From contig NZ_CP070496.1 in the NCBI RefSeq assembly GCF_016925535.1, positions 2,728,001 to 2,792,000 on the forward strand: DNA of 64,000 nucleotides. The letters run 5' to 3'. This document shows positions 15,861-24,862 of the stretch, piece by piece. The position numbers were made by a program, and so were the translations under genes. The number at the start of each line of letters is the position of its first letter. The stretch's first letter is position 1. The notes below the pieces were generated by a model, which did not search any database, was not told the origin of the DNA, and was given only the letters and a program-made list of their open reading frames with translations. Origin of the DNA: Natronoglycomyces albus (GTDB lineage Bacteria > Actinomycetota > Actinomycetes > Mycobacteriales > Micromonosporaceae).

Positions 15861-16661
15861 ATGGCGATCCCTAGTTACCACGACGACCTAGCCCTGGCAC
15901 ACATGTTGGCCGACTCCGCCGACGGCATCGGTATGGAGCGATTCCGAGCCAACGACCTGAAGATATCCACCAAGCCGGATATGACCGAGGTTACCGACGC
16001 CGACATGGCCATCGAAAAGACCTTGCGGTCGACGCTGTCGCGGGCTCGCCCACGCGATGGAGTATTGGGCGAGGAATACGGGACCGACGGCGGTGCCTCC
16101 GGACGCCAATGGGTCATCGACCCCATTGATGGCACCCGCAATTACGTGCGCGGGGTTCCGGTCTGGGCCACTCTCATCGCGTTGTTCGACCAAGGTGAAC
16201 TCGTCGTGGGTCTGGTGAGCGCCCCGGCACTAGGTCGACGCTGGTGGGCGCTCAAAGGAGCGGGCGCATGGGCGGGTCGCAACCTGCGCGGAGGCAAGAA
16301 ACTGGGCGTCTCGAAAGTGCGCCGTCTGGCCGACGCCTCGGTGTCCATCTCCTCGGTAAGCGGCTGGGGCAAACTCGACAAACAAGATCGCATTTTGCGG
16401 CTGGTCAATTCCGCCTGGCGCGAGCGAGGCTACGGAGACTTCTTTTCGTATGTGTTGCTGGCCGAAGGCGCGGTCGACATCGCCACTGAGCCAGAGGTCG
16501 CGCTATGGGACCTAGCGCCCCTGGCGCTCATCGTGGAAGAGGCTGGCGGCACATTCACCGACCTCACCGGCGAGTCCGGCCCTGACGGCGGCTCGGCGCT
16601 GGCCACCAATGGCCTGCTGCACAACGAGGTATTGCAGATTCTCAGCGACGAAGGATCTTGA
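15861..16661 (+). CDS. hisN: Histidinol-phosphatase of the inositol monophosphatase family
   Basis: 266 residues. Removes phosphate from histidinol phosphate, the penultimate histidine step in actinobacteria, using Mg2+. Metal ligands are visible in GEEYG (Glu), [15 protein letters not shown] (the DPxDGT signature) and [17 protein letters not shown] (C-terminal Asp). The pairing with rsgA 104 bases upstream is common in actinobacteria and favours HisN over a general inositol monophosphatase, but substrate is inferred. ATG at 15861; upstream in-frame codons to 15792 have no conservation. Confidence 0.88.
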   Translation: MAIPSYHDDLALAHMLADSADGIGMERFRANDLKISTKPDMTEVTDADMAIEKTLRSTLSRARPRDGVLGEEYGTDGGASGRQWVIDPIDGTRNYVRGVPVWATLIALFDQGELVVGLVSAPALGRRWWALKGAGAWAGRNLRGGKKLGVSKVRRLADASVSISSVSGWGKLDKQDRILRLVNSAWRERGYGDFFSYVLLAEGAVDIATEPEVALWDLAPLALIVEEAGGTFTDLTGESGPDGGSALATNGLLHNEVLQILSDEGS

Positions 16662-16813
16662 GAATCGTGGGCGGGTGGATCGCGATGTGCGATATCCATA
16701 CTCGTTGACTCGCCCTCAGGTGGCAAGATCACCGGTGAAGGGCATCCTCAGTTACGGATTCACTCTGTGGCCACACCTCCACGGGATCGAACATTTGTGC
16801 GACAATGTTCGGC

Positions 16814-17716
16814 ATGAAGTCAATCACCGTGCTCGATGCGCCTTCGAACCTGGGATTGCGAGCTCTCGATCCCAACGTTGAACCTGGTTGCTTCCTGCTA
16901 CCGGAAACCTTGCGGTCGGAGGGCCTCCTCGAGCGTCTCAACGCAGACGACGGAGGCCGCGTGCCCGCTCCGTCCTACCCCCATGCGGACTGGAAGCCAG
17001 GAGACGGAGTCCGCCACGCGGAGGCCATCGCCTCCTATAGTGCACGGCTGGCCTCGCGGCTGGAAGCAATCCTGGCCAAGGACGAGTTTCCGCTCGTCCT
17101 TGGCGGGGATTGCAGCATCCTCTTGGCCCCGATGTTGGCTATGCGCCGGCGGGGTCGATTCGGACTCGTGGCGTTGGACGGCCCCGATTTCCGCCATCCG
17201 GACAATTCAGATCACGTCGGGGCTGCCGCCGGCGAGTCCCTAGCGATGGTGACCGGTAGGGGCGATCGCCGCCTGACGAACATCGACGGTCTGGCGCCCT
17301 ATGTGAGAGACCAGGACACTGTGCTCATCGGCATGCGCGAAGACGATGAGTTCCGGCAAGAAGTCGAAAAGACCCTCACCTCGGTGCTGGCGACCGAAGT
17401 GCATCAGGAGGGAGCAGGCTATGCCGTACGGCAGGCATTGTGGAACGTGGCCGAGTGTGAAGGCTTCTGGGTGCATGTGGACGCCGATGTACTCGACCCC
17501 ACCGTCATGCCTGCGGTTGATACACCTGAGGAGGGCGGGATCGACTTCCCGCAGCTGCAAGAGATCCTGGCAGGGCTGCTAGCCTCGCCCCATTGCGTCG
17601 GCATGGATGTGACCATCTACGACCCACTACAAGACGGTGATGGCAGTGCCGGACGCAACCTCACCAACGCCATTGTCGCGGCTTTGCACGCGGCCGGCCG
17701 AGGCGTCGTTTACTGA
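16814..17716 (+). CDS. Arginase/agmatinase-family protein with altered metal ligands
   Basis: About 300 residues of the ureohydrolase fold (APSNLGLRALDPNVEPG, LVLGGDCSILL, HVDADVLDPTVMP, GMDVTIYDP). Active ureohydrolases bind two Mn2+ through GGDHS, DxHxD and SxDxD. Here the first is GGDCS (Cys100 in place of His) and the second is shortened to LDGPDFRHP, losing the histidine; the third, D223 and D225, is kept. It may be inactive on guanidino substrates, use one metal, or do something else. GGDCS does occur in an actinobacterial subgroup. ATG at 16814 chosen by the usual MKSITVLDAPS start; 16805 is the alternative. It stands alone. Confidence 0.82.
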   Translation: MKSITVLDAPSNLGLRALDPNVEPGCFLLPETLRSEGLLERLNADDGGRVPAPSYPHADWKPGDGVRHAEAIASYSARLASRLEAILAKDEFPLVLGGDCSILLAPMLAMRRRGRFGLVALDGPDFRHPDNSDHVGAAAGESLAMVTGRGDRRLTNIDGLAPYVRDQDTVLIGMREDDEFRQEVEKTLTSVLATEVHQEGAGYAVRQALWNVAECEGFWVHVDADVLDPTVMPAVDTPEEGGIDFPQLQEILAGLLASPHCVGMDVTIYDPLQDGDGSAGRNLTNAIVAALHAAGRGVVY

Positions 17717-17842
17717 CTCCATGATCAGGTACCCCGGAGCTGGGCACCAACACAGGCCTTATAAGCGCTCACTCTGGCGGGTAAGCGGCAACGCCTACGG
17801 GCGTTTTCACAGCCGCAACCACGTCCTTGCCCAACTCTTCGC

Positions 17843-18490
17843 TCAGTCCACGACCCCGTTCTTCCACGCCCAAGCAGCGATCTCGACCCGGTTGCGGGTG
17901 GAGATCTTCAGCTTGATCGACTCCAGGTGCGTCTTCACAGTCGACAGCGACAAGTGCAACTCAGCGGCGATTTCCGGATTAGTCTTTCCGCGTGCCACCA
18001 GTTCGATGACGTCCAGTTCCCGCTCGGTCAAACCGGCCTTCTTCCACTGGGCGGTGTTAGGCCGCCTCGTCATGTGTTTCAACAACCGCACCGTCACCGC
18101 CGGGGACACCATCGCTTCCCCGCTCGCGGCGGCTCGTACCGCCTCCAACAGCAGCGTCGGGCCCGAATCCTTGAGCAAGAACCCCGTCGCACCGGATTCC
18201 AGCGCCTCGTAGACGTATTCGTCCGTGTCATAGGTGGTGACAATGACGATCTTCGCGGGGTGGGACGCTTGCGGGCCCATCAACAACCGCGTGGCGTGCA
18301 GGCCGTCTTGCCGAGGCATCCGAATGTCAAACAAGCACACGTCGGGACGGTGTTGGCGCGCCAGCGCCACCGCCTCGACACCGTCAGCGGCCTCGGCGAC
18401 GACGTCGATGTCTGGCTGCGATTCCAGCACTGACCGGAATCCGGCGCGCACCATCGCCTGGTCGTCAGCGATCAAGACCCTTATCGGCAT
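17843..18490 (-). CDS. NarL/LuxR-type response regulator
   Basis: 215 residues: receiver domain (1-120) with DDQAMVRAGF, phospho-acceptor Asp in LFDIRMPRQDG, TT in VTTYDTDEY and Lys in FLLKDSG; then a LuxR helix-turn-helix, LTERELDVIELVARGKTNPE followed by LSLSTVKTHL. It is the partner of the kinase that starts upstream (stop of the kinase to this ATG, 63 bases). AAGGA lies seven bases before the ATG at 18490. It probably binds the twin palindromes at 19799-19849 and controls the exporter there; that is inferred from the layout. Confidence 0.93.
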   Translation of the reverse strand: MPIRVLIADDQAMVRAGFRSVLESQPDIDVVAEAADGVEAVALARQHRPDVCLFDIRMPRQDGLHATRLLMGPQASHPAKIVIVTTYDTDEYVYEALESGATGFLLKDSGPTLLLEAVRAAASGEAMVSPAVTVRLLKHMTRRPNTAQWKKAGLTERELDVIELVARGKTNPEIAAELHLSLSTVKTHLESIKLKISTRNRVEIAAWAWKNGVVD

Positions 18491-18553
18491 GGATGTGTCC
18501 TTTGAGCTTAGAGGGTGGTAGGCGGCAACCGCCCCGGCGGCGCTGCGCATGGT

Positions 18554-19768
18554 CTATTGTCGCTGGTGGAGATCAACGGTGGGCTCGGACTCCGACGAAG
18601 GAGACTGACCGGTCATCGGCGGCACCGGCAGGTAGGCGTTGACCTCCCAACCTGGGGCCTCGCGAGGACCGAATCGAATTTGGCCACCCAGTGCCTCCAC
18701 CCGCTCGGCCAGTCCGACCAAGCCAAATCCGCTGTCCCCAAAGGTCTTGGCGTCCTTGCCACTTCCGTTGTCGCGCACCGAAACATCGATCCCGCCCTTG
18801 GCCTGAGCGACCACAACCCGCACGGTGGAGGCACTGCGCGCGTGCTTGTGCACGTTGGTCAATGCCTCTTGCACCAAACGGAACACTGTCGCCTCTACCT
18901 CGGGAGTTGCTTTCCGCAGCTGCGGAGACAGGTAACAGGTGGCGTTGATGCCCGCGGTGGAGAACCGTGAGACCAGGTCTGGGATTTGCCCAATGTCGCC
19001 CAAGGGACGTAGCTGCGTCGCGTCCTGTTCGTCACGCAACATCGCCACCATCCGCCGCATGGAGGATAGGGCCTGCGCTCCGGCGTCTTCGATCTCTGAG
19101 AAGGCCTGCCGGGCCGCATCAGGGTCGTGAGTGGAGGCAAACTGAGCAGCTTGGGCCCGGACCACGATCCCAGTGACATGGTGGGCGACAAAGTCATGAA
19201 TCTCGCGCGCCATTTCCAAACGTTCCTCGTTACGAGCATCGTTGAGCGCCTGCGCCCGCCGCGTATCGACCACATAGAGATACGCGCCCACACAAACGGC
19301 TCCCGCCAACGGGAAGAACAGAACAAACTCCGAGGCCAAGAACGTGAACGCGTTGTCGGCAAACCTCAACGGGCCCAGCAAAACAGCGGCGATGAGAAGA
19401 CCAACCGCCAGCCGCCCCCGAGGCGCCGCCCACTGCCGTACCCCCCACACCAGCAACAGCAGCAAGGCGGCGAATTCTGAGAAACCCACCGCAAAGGGCA
19501 CATACAGGGAGGCACTAGCGAGGGTTGTCGCCAGAGAAGCCCCGGCGGCAAAGAGCAGGACACCGGTGCGACCGGGCCGGTAAAACCACAGCGATCCGAT
19601 AGCGATCAGGCTCGACACCAGGACAAAGGGGTTGAGCGTCCCGGACATTCCCTCAGCGAAGGTCAGCAGTAGCAGCGCCCCGATGACTCCGCCCATGAGT
19701 AGGGGGCGGCCCCATCGGTGTACTGCTTCCACCAGCGATCCGAGCCTGGTTATCTGCTTGCTTGTCAC
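18554..19768 (-). CDS. NarL-partner sensor histidine kinase (HisKA_3), membrane
   Basis: About 404 residues. The N-terminal half has about six hydrophobic helices (residues 20-175) with almost no extracytoplasmic loop, so it may sense the membrane or the exporter itself. Then the HisKA_3 helix MAREIHDFVAHHVTGIVV with the phospho-histidine, and a HATPase with ALTNVHKHARSA (N box) and DNGSGKD. I take the GTG at 19768 as start; an ATG at 19801 would put the start inside the operator. Upstream of the regulator gene in the same operon and divergent from the small peptide/ABC/FtsX operon. Confidence 0.9.
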   Translation of the reverse strand: MTSKQITRLGSLVEAVHRWGRPLLMGGVIGALLLLTFAEGMSGTLNPFVLVSSLIAIGSLWFYRPGRTGVLLFAAGASLATTLASASLYVPFAVGFSEFAALLLLLVWGVRQWAAPRGRLAVGLLIAAVLLGPLRFADNAFTFLASEFVLFFPLAGAVCVGAYLYVVDTRRAQALNDARNEERLEMAREIHDFVAHHVTGIVVRAQAAQFASTHDPDAARQAFSEIEDAGAQALSSMRRMVAMLRDEQDATQLRPLGDIGQIPDLVSRFSTAGINATCYLSPQLRKATPEVEATVFRLVQEALTNVHKHARSASTVRVVVAQAKGGIDVSVRDNGSGKDAKTFGDSGFGLVGLAERVEALGGQIRFGPREAPGWEVNAYLPVPPMTGQSPSSESEPTVDLHQRQ

Positions 19769-19798
19769 GCAGCCCAGGTTATCCCCACGATCTGGCCC

Positions 19799-19849
19799 CA
19801 TCGGCCATTCGGCCGATGTGCAAGCCGAAACATCGGCCCGCGGGCCGAT
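19799..19849. promoter_or_regulatory. Twin palindromic operators between kinase and ABC exporter operons
   Basis: Site 1: CATCGGCC-ATTC-GGCCGATG (19799-19818). Site 2: ATCGGCCCGCGGGCCGAT (19832-19849), an 18-base perfect palindrome. Both carry the half-site ATCGGCC, and their centres are 32 bases apart, close to three turns of DNA, so two dimers would bind on one face. Likely targets of the NarL-type regulator next door. Confidence 0.65.
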
Positions 19850-19883
19850 CCGCGAACGCCTGCGCTGGACGAACCTAGAAGGC

Positions 19884-20039
19884 ATGGATCTCATCAACTA
19901 TGTCGGACTACTGACCGCGGGCGTCGCCACTGTCGTTTTCGTGGTGTCCGGCGTTCTCCTCCCCTTCTTCAACGACGCCCCTCTCACCAAAAAACCCAAG
20001 TCCGCGATCTCCGCGCACACTCCCAGCAAGGAGCTGTAG
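19884..20039 (+). CDS. Small single-pass membrane peptide of the ABC exporter operon
   Basis: 51 codons: MDLINYVGLLTAGVATVVF leads into a hydrophobic stretch VVSGVLLPFF (one membrane helix, about residues 7-28), then a short basic polar tail ending in SAHTPSKEL. The start at 19884 has AGAAGG upstream. Its TAG overlaps the GTG of the ABC ATPase gene, so it is coupled to that gene. It does not look like a known protein to me; a regulator or stabiliser of the FtsX permease, or a partner of the kinase, is a guess based on location. It is too short for many gene finders. Confidence 0.6.
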   Translation: MDLINYVGLLTAGVATVVFVVSGVLLPFFNDAPLTKKPKSAISAHTPSKEL

Positions 20040-20764
20040 TGAACAATCACCCAACGCCCACTGTCTTGCAAGCGACAAATCTTCAGAAGCGATTTGGAAA
20101 CACGGTCGCATTGGGCGGAGTCGACCTTGTTGTCCCACGTGGCCAGTCCCTAGCGATCATGGGGCCCTCAGGTTCTGGCAAGTCGACGCTGCTTCACGCT
20201 CTAGCCGCGATCCAACCTCCCGACGAGGGCGAAGTACGACTGTTCGGGGAACGGATCGACAACAGGTCCGAATCGCAGCGTTCCCTGTTGAGGCGCACGA
20301 AGTTTGGATTTCTCTTCCAGTTCGCTGGCCTACTCACTGAGCTTCCCGCCGTGGACAATGTCGCGCTGCCACTGTTGTTGGCGGGCCAGCCACGCGGCAG
20401 AGCCATCGCCGCGGCACGAGAGTGGATGCGCTGGCTCGGATTGACGGGTCTGGCCAACAACCGCCCCGGTGAGATGTCAGGCGGGCAGGCTCAACGGGTC
20501 GCGTTGGCCCGTGCGCTGGTGATGGAACCTGCGGTGGTTTTCGCCGATGAGCCCACCGGAGCCCTCGACCACGCCACCGGCGTCGAAACCATGGCCACGC
20601 TCCACAACGCGGTGTGCGCCAACCAATCGACTCTGATCTTGGTCACTCACGACCCGGAAGTGGCGCACACTTGTGACCGGATCATCGAGATATCTGACGG
20701 TCTCTTGACATCGGATCGTCTCGTTGATCGGTCCACCAAACGCGAGGGGACCGCCGTCGCATGA
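20039..20764 (+). CDS. ABC transporter ATPase (MacB/LolD type)
   Basis: 241 residues. Walker A GPSGSGKSTLLH, Q-loop LFQFAGLL, signature MSGGQAQRVALARAL, Walker B VVFADEPTGALD, H-loop VTHDPEVA. The class normally pairs with FtsX-like permeases and drives extrusion or signalling rather than uptake. GTG start overlapping the stop of the upstream peptide gene, and its end overlaps the ATG of the permease (ATGA), so all three are coupled. Similar sensor-kinase/ABC modules often answer cell-wall antibiotics in Gram-positives, which is the best guess for function. Confidence 0.93.
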   Translation: MNNHPTPTVLQATNLQKRFGNTVALGGVDLVVPRGQSLAIMGPSGSGKSTLLHALAAIQPPDEGEVRLFGERIDNRSESQRSLLRRTKFGFLFQFAGLLTELPAVDNVALPLLLAGQPRGRAIAAAREWMRWLGLTGLANNRPGEMSGGQAQRVALARALVMEPAVVFADEPTGALDHATGVETMATLHNAVCANQSTLILVTHDPEVAHTCDRIIEISDGLLTSDRLVDRSTKREGTAVA

Positions 20765-22725
20765 GAACCCTCTTGCCTCTAGCCCACCGCATCCTCCGCT
20801 GTGGAGGAAAGACCACCCTGCTCTCATCGGGTCTGACGTTCATGGCCACGGTGACGGTCACCGTGCTCCTACTGTTCACTGTGGCTGCCAACGTGGCGTT
20901 TAACGATCGGTCAGAGCGCACCGAATGGCGCGCGCCGGAGGAAGTTTCCCAATCTGAGGCGACTGTGATCGTGGCCTCGCATCGCGACTTCTTCGACCAG
21001 TTGCCCGTCAGTCGAATCGACATCGCCCCATTGGAGAACGCAAGCACCGATGACATACCTCCGGGTCTGGATTCAGTGGTGCGACCTGGCCAGGTGTATG
21101 TCTCACCGGCCCTAGCCGCTTTGATGGCTGAGAATCCCGAAAGCGAACTGGCTGACCGATATCCTGGGGAAATAGTCGGTCAGATCGGGCGTGAGGGCCT
21201 AGTGCATCCTGACGAATTGGTCGTTGTGGTCGGCCATTCCCCGGATGATCCAGCCATGTCGATGCCTCGTATCGGTCCCGACACCTACGGACCGGCCTTC
21301 GCCGCTTCCTTCGACACCGGCACACCGGCGGGTGGGTACGGGCTGTACCAGATCCTCATGGCCGTAGCCACGGTACTGATGGTGGTTCCGCTGCTGATCT
21401 TCGGTGCGGCGACGGCTCGGCTTTCAGTGGAACGGCGCGACCAACGGCTAGCGACGATGCGACTGGTCGGCGCGACTCCCGCGCAAATTGTGGGCCTCAC
21501 CGTGATTGAGAATGTCCTCGTCGCCATCGCGGGAGCGCTGGCGGGTGCGGCAATGTGGTTGGCGATCATCCCGGCCATCGCACGCATCCCCATCGACGGC
21601 GGCCACTGGTTCGCCGCCGATCTGTGGCCGGGTCTAGCCCTGTTTTCCGCTACGGTGGCCCTGATTCCCGTTTTGGTGGGAGTTGCCGCGATAGCTGGTC
21701 TGCGTCGCATCGTCATCAGCCCGCTAGGCGTGGCGCGGCGGACTTCCCAACCAAGACTCACCGTCGCCCGGGTGGCGGTCCTAGCGGTGGCAGTGGCCGG
21801 GTTCCTCACCGTCGCAGCTATGCGCCCTGGGTCGGAAATGCTCTTCGGCGCCCTGATACTTGGCTTCATGGCCGCGGTGCTGCTTGGCTTCAACGTGGCC
21901 GGGCCTTGGATCGTGCAGCTCATCGGGCGCCTGTTTGGAAAGTTCGCCCGGACTCCCGAGCGTCTGTTGGCCGCGCGCCGCCTAGTGGCCGACCCACGCT
22001 CAGCCTGGCGCACCGTCGCGGGAGTGGCGCTTACAGGATTCTCGGCTGGGTTCATTGCTCTGCTGCCCATTGAGGGCATACCGGAGGACGCCTACGGAGC
22101 CGATCGGCTGACCGCCTTTGTTCCCAGCGGCCAGGCGCAGGAACTGGCACAACGAGTCGAAGCCGAGTCCTCACATGCGATCTCGGTGACCTCCGACGAC
22201 ATGTCCGGAAGCTACGCCATCGTCACGGTGGACATATCCTCCGGAAACACCGAAGCGGCACGTACCGAGCTGAGCCAGATAACCAACGGGGCCATGATCG
22301 AACACATAAACGACTGGGCGGTGGAAGGCCAGCTCATGAACACCAGCATTCGTACAGGAACAATAGTGGTATTGGCGGTGTCGTTCCTGACCGCGATTGT
22401 CTCGGCAGCGATTGCGGGAATGTCCTCGGTCATGGCACGTCGGGAGATATATCACCTCATGCACTTGTCTGGAACTCCACTGCGAGTTCTCAACCGGGCG
22501 CGACGACAGGAAACATTGCTGCCGTTGCTCATCATGGGGCTGGGATCGATCGGTATCGGAATGACCTTGGCCTCCCCGTTTTCGACCGCATTCGGTACCG
22601 ACCCCATAGGGGTCGCCATCCTCGCCATCACCGTCACAGTCGGGTTCGCAGGGGTGATTCTGGCCAGCGCGGCGAGCCGTCCCCTATTGCGATCTGTGGT
22701 CACATCTGCCACTATTCGCGAATAG
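20761..22725 (+). CDS. FtsX-like ABC transporter permease
   Basis: 654 residues. One helix near 25-45, an extracytoplasmic part (about 50-195), a three-helix FtsX core (about 195-320), further helices at 335-390, a second extracytoplasmic part (about 440-520), and a second three-helix core (about 530-645). Two FtsX units in one chain resemble antibiotic-sensing exporter permeases, though here the extracytoplasmic parts are of moderate size. ATG overlaps the ATPase stop by four bases. It ends the operon; a strong hairpin follows at 22844. Substrate unknown. Confidence 0.9.
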   Translation: MRTLLPLAHRILRCGGKTTLLSSGLTFMATVTVTVLLLFTVAANVAFNDRSERTEWRAPEEVSQSEATVIVASHRDFFDQLPVSRIDIAPLENASTDDIPPGLDSVVRPGQVYVSPALAALMAENPESELADRYPGEIVGQIGREGLVHPDELVVVVGHSPDDPAMSMPRIGPDTYGPAFAASFDTGTPAGGYGLYQILMAVATVLMVVPLLIFGAATARLSVERRDQRLATMRLVGATPAQIVGLTVIENVLVAIAGALAGAAMWLAIIPAIARIPIDGGHWFAADLWPGLALFSATVALIPVLVGVAAIAGLRRIVISPLGVARRTSQPRLTVARVAVLAVAVAGFLTVAAMRPGSEMLFGALILGFMAAVLLGFNVAGPWIVQLIGRLFGKFARTPERLLAARRLVADPRSAWRTVAGVALTGFSAGFIALLPIEGIPEDAYGADRLTAFVPSGQAQELAQRVEAESSHAISVTSDDMSGSYAIVTVDISSGNTEAARTELSQITNGAMIEHINDWAVEGQLMNTSIRTGTIVVLAVSFLTAIVSAAIAGMSSVMARREIYHLMHLSGTPLRVLNRARRQETLLPLLIMGLGSIGIGMTLASPFSTAFGTDPIGVAILAITVTVGFAGVILASAASRPLLRSVVTSATIRE

Positions 22726-22843
22726 TGTCGGATTGCGGACTTTCGACCAATCGTCAGTGAGGTGCTCGTCCGATCAGCCGCAACAGGGACGTGACGTACG
22801 TACGGCCTGAACTGCGATTAAACAGTGGAATAACTTCCTGGTT

Positions 22844-22887
22844 CTGTAGCTCAGCTCTAGGCCCTTTGGCCTGAGGCTGAGCTACAG
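22844..22887. terminator. Strong hairpin after the ABC exporter operon
   Basis: CTGTAGCTCAGC (22844-22855) pairs perfectly with GCTGAGCTACAG (22876-22887); an inner AGGCC/GGCCT extends the stem. It is 119 bases past the permease stop. Little T-run. Confidence 0.6.
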
Positions 22888-23093
22888 TGTTGATTCCTCC
22901 CCTGTTGACATCGCCGTCGGCGAACCGTCGAGGCTTTTCCAAAGACGCACTGGCGATCGAGCTCGACCAATGCCGCTAGCGGTGACGATTACACCGCTAG
23001 AAGAGCTGATGAGGCCACCAACAGCGTCTTTTGCGTCAGTCTTGTGGTCACACGAGGGCGGTGCGGCAGCTTCACCACTAGTTAGGAGCTAGA
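22888..23093. other. Non-coding remainder between exporter operon and phosphodiesterase gene
   Basis: With the stretch 22726-22843 before the hairpin, this makes 368 geneless bases. A possible AAGAGCTGATGAGG segment and the upstream region of the TTG-started phosphodiesterase gene lie here; no clear promoter pair or RNA gene was recognised. Confidence 0.35.
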
Positions 23094-23822
23094 TTGCACC
23101 CTCCGCAGATCATCGCTCACCGCAGCCGATTTGGGAAAGCCGAGAATTGTGTGGAGGCGCTAGCGGCGCTTCCCGACTTCGTGGCCGGGGCCGAAATCGA
23201 TGTACGACTTAGCGCCGACGGTGCCCCCGTGCTCATCCATGACGACAACGCATCCCGCACCACGGGAACCGATGCCGAGATCGCCCAACAGCCATTCGCG
23301 CAGATCGCGAAGCTACGCCAACCCGGCGACATAGAAATCCCCAGCCTGAACGCGTACTTGCAAAAAGCCGCCGACTGCAATATATCGACGCTACTGGTCG
23401 ACTTGAAGAAACCCAACCGGGCGACAATTCACGTAGTGCAAGCAGCGTTGGCCGAGTCTGGCCTTGCTGACCGCTGCATTTTGTTGGCCCGATCGATAGG
23501 AGCGCTCAAGCGTATCCGCGAAGCGGGCGTGCAGTACCGGATCGGCTTGTTCGGTGTCACCATCGACAATGTGCACCAACGCCTGGAGGCCTCAGCGGAA
23601 CTCAACCTCGAGCTCATGTGCATCAAACCAGGCAATACCCGTTACCTAGAGAATCGCCCGGCGGTGAAAAGTGTGCACGATGCTGGCTTGCGCGTAGGTG
23701 CCTCAGCGATCTACCGGCCCGAGGTTCTCGAAGCCGCCGTTGCGGACGGCTGTGACTACATCCTGACGCACGCCTTCGACAAGCTGCCCCAGTCCGTGCG
23801 AGGGACCTCAGCACCACTGTGA
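23094..23822 (+). CDS. Glycerophosphodiester phosphodiesterase
   Basis: 242 residues of the GDPD TIM barrel; cleaves glycerophosphodiesters to glycerol-3-phosphate and an alcohol with a divalent metal. Active-site marks: IIAHRSRFGKAENCVEAL (the HR and EN motif), AEIDVRLSADGAPVLIHDD (ExD and HD) and LLVDLKKP. No signal peptide, so it acts in the cytoplasm on deacylated phospholipid heads. The start is TTG at 23094 with AGGAG six bases before it. It has no operon partner. Confidence 0.9.
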   Translation: MHPPQIIAHRSRFGKAENCVEALAALPDFVAGAEIDVRLSADGAPVLIHDDNASRTTGTDAEIAQQPFAQIAKLRQPGDIEIPSLNAYLQKAADCNISTLLVDLKKPNRATIHVVQAALAESGLADRCILLARSIGALKRIREAGVQYRIGLFGVTIDNVHQRLEASAELNLELMCIKPGNTRYLENRPAVKSVHDAGLRVGASAIYRPEVLEAAVADGCDYILTHAFDKLPQSVRGTSAPL

Positions 23823-23933
23823 GGATTGTGAGACCACCGGCGTCCACAGCACCCGCACAGCAAAGGGCCCTGGACGCCGGTAGCTGTCGTCAGCCGCAGA
23901 CACGGCAGGCGGCGAAAGCGGGCCGGATTTGGC

Positions 23934-24752
23934 TCATCCGCGTTGACGTACGACCTCATAGAGTGCGATCGCGGCGGCGCTGGCCGCGTTGAGGGAGCTG
24001 GCAGATCCGGACATCGGGATACGCACCAAGTGGTCGGCTTGTTCCTTCCACGCATGTGAGAGACCACGGGTCTCGTTTCCGATCAAGAGGAGCGTGGGTG
24101 AGGTGAAATCGTGCTTGGCCATGTCACTGTCGCCATGCTCATCGGTGCCAATGAGCTGCGGGCGTACGTCGAGGCCACGGGCCCACGAACTGACTTGGGC
24201 GGCGGACTCCGCCCGGATCAGCGGAACAGCGAACAGGGAACCGGTCGAGGCGCGGACTGACTTTGGATCGAACGGGTCAGCGGCGTGGCCGGTGAGTATC
24301 ACGACATCGGCCCCGAAGGCATCGGCGGAACGAATCAGCGAGCCGACATTGCCGGGGCTGGTAGGCCGGTCAAACACCAAACCCAGGAACTGTGGCCCGA
24401 CCGATAGCGTTCGTAGCACTTCGGCGGCGGTAGCGCTGGGCAGGGCAACTTGGGCTATCAGTTCTGGGGTGCCATCGGCCTTCTCACCCAACTGCGCCAT
24501 AAGGTCGCTGGTGAGAGCTGCCTGTTCGGCGGCCGTGTTGTCGAGAACGTGTTCAGCCCATTGCGACAAGCGCCGATCGCAGTCGTATAGCAGCGTCTGA
24601 ATGTCCCATCCGTGCTCAATGGCGAGCGTGATCGGTCGAACGCCGTGGACCAGGAACGATCCGAGCTTGCTGCGTTTGGAACGATTGGTCAGCATCGCCT
24701 CCCACTGTTGGAAGCGAGCGTTACGCACACTGACTTTGACTCGACGCACCAC
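23934..24752 (-). CDS. TrmH/SpoU-family RNA 2'-O-methyltransferase
   Basis: 272 residues with a SPOUT knot at the C-terminus: PGNVGSLIRSADAFGADVV (motif 1, catalytic Arg region), LLLIGNETRGL (motif 2) and IPMSGSASSLNAASAAAIAL (motif 3, split across the substrate loop). The N-terminal 110 residues form an RNA-binding part. It transfers a methyl from SAM to a ribose 2'-OH in tRNA or 23S rRNA; which site cannot be told. The GTG start at 24752 has AAGGAG just upstream; a second GTG follows immediately. Divergent from the Nudix gene. Confidence 0.9.
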   Translation of the reverse strand: MVRRVKVSVRNARFQQWEAMLTNRSKRSKLGSFLVHGVRPITLAIEHGWDIQTLLYDCDRRLSQWAEHVLDNTAAEQAALTSDLMAQLGEKADGTPELIAQVALPSATAAEVLRTLSVGPQFLGLVFDRPTSPGNVGSLIRSADAFGADVVILTGHAADPFDPKSVRASTGSLFAVPLIRAESAAQVSSWARGLDVRPQLIGTDEHGDSDMAKHDFTSPTLLLIGNETRGLSHAWKEQADHLVRIPMSGSASSLNAASAAAIALYEVVRQRG

Positions 24753-24862
24753 AATGTCTCCTTACCGCAGCACTGCTGACGTTCTCCCCTTGCCGCCCAA
24801 GGTACGGCCTCACCCATTCCGGGGTGTCCCAGGGTCGGCTATCGAACGATAGGGTGAGTCAC

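Noticed and set aside
21285-22079. 264-codon minus-strand frame inside the FtsX permease gene
   Set aside because: Shadow frame, Arg/Ala/Thr-rich; the plus-strand permease is clearly the gene.
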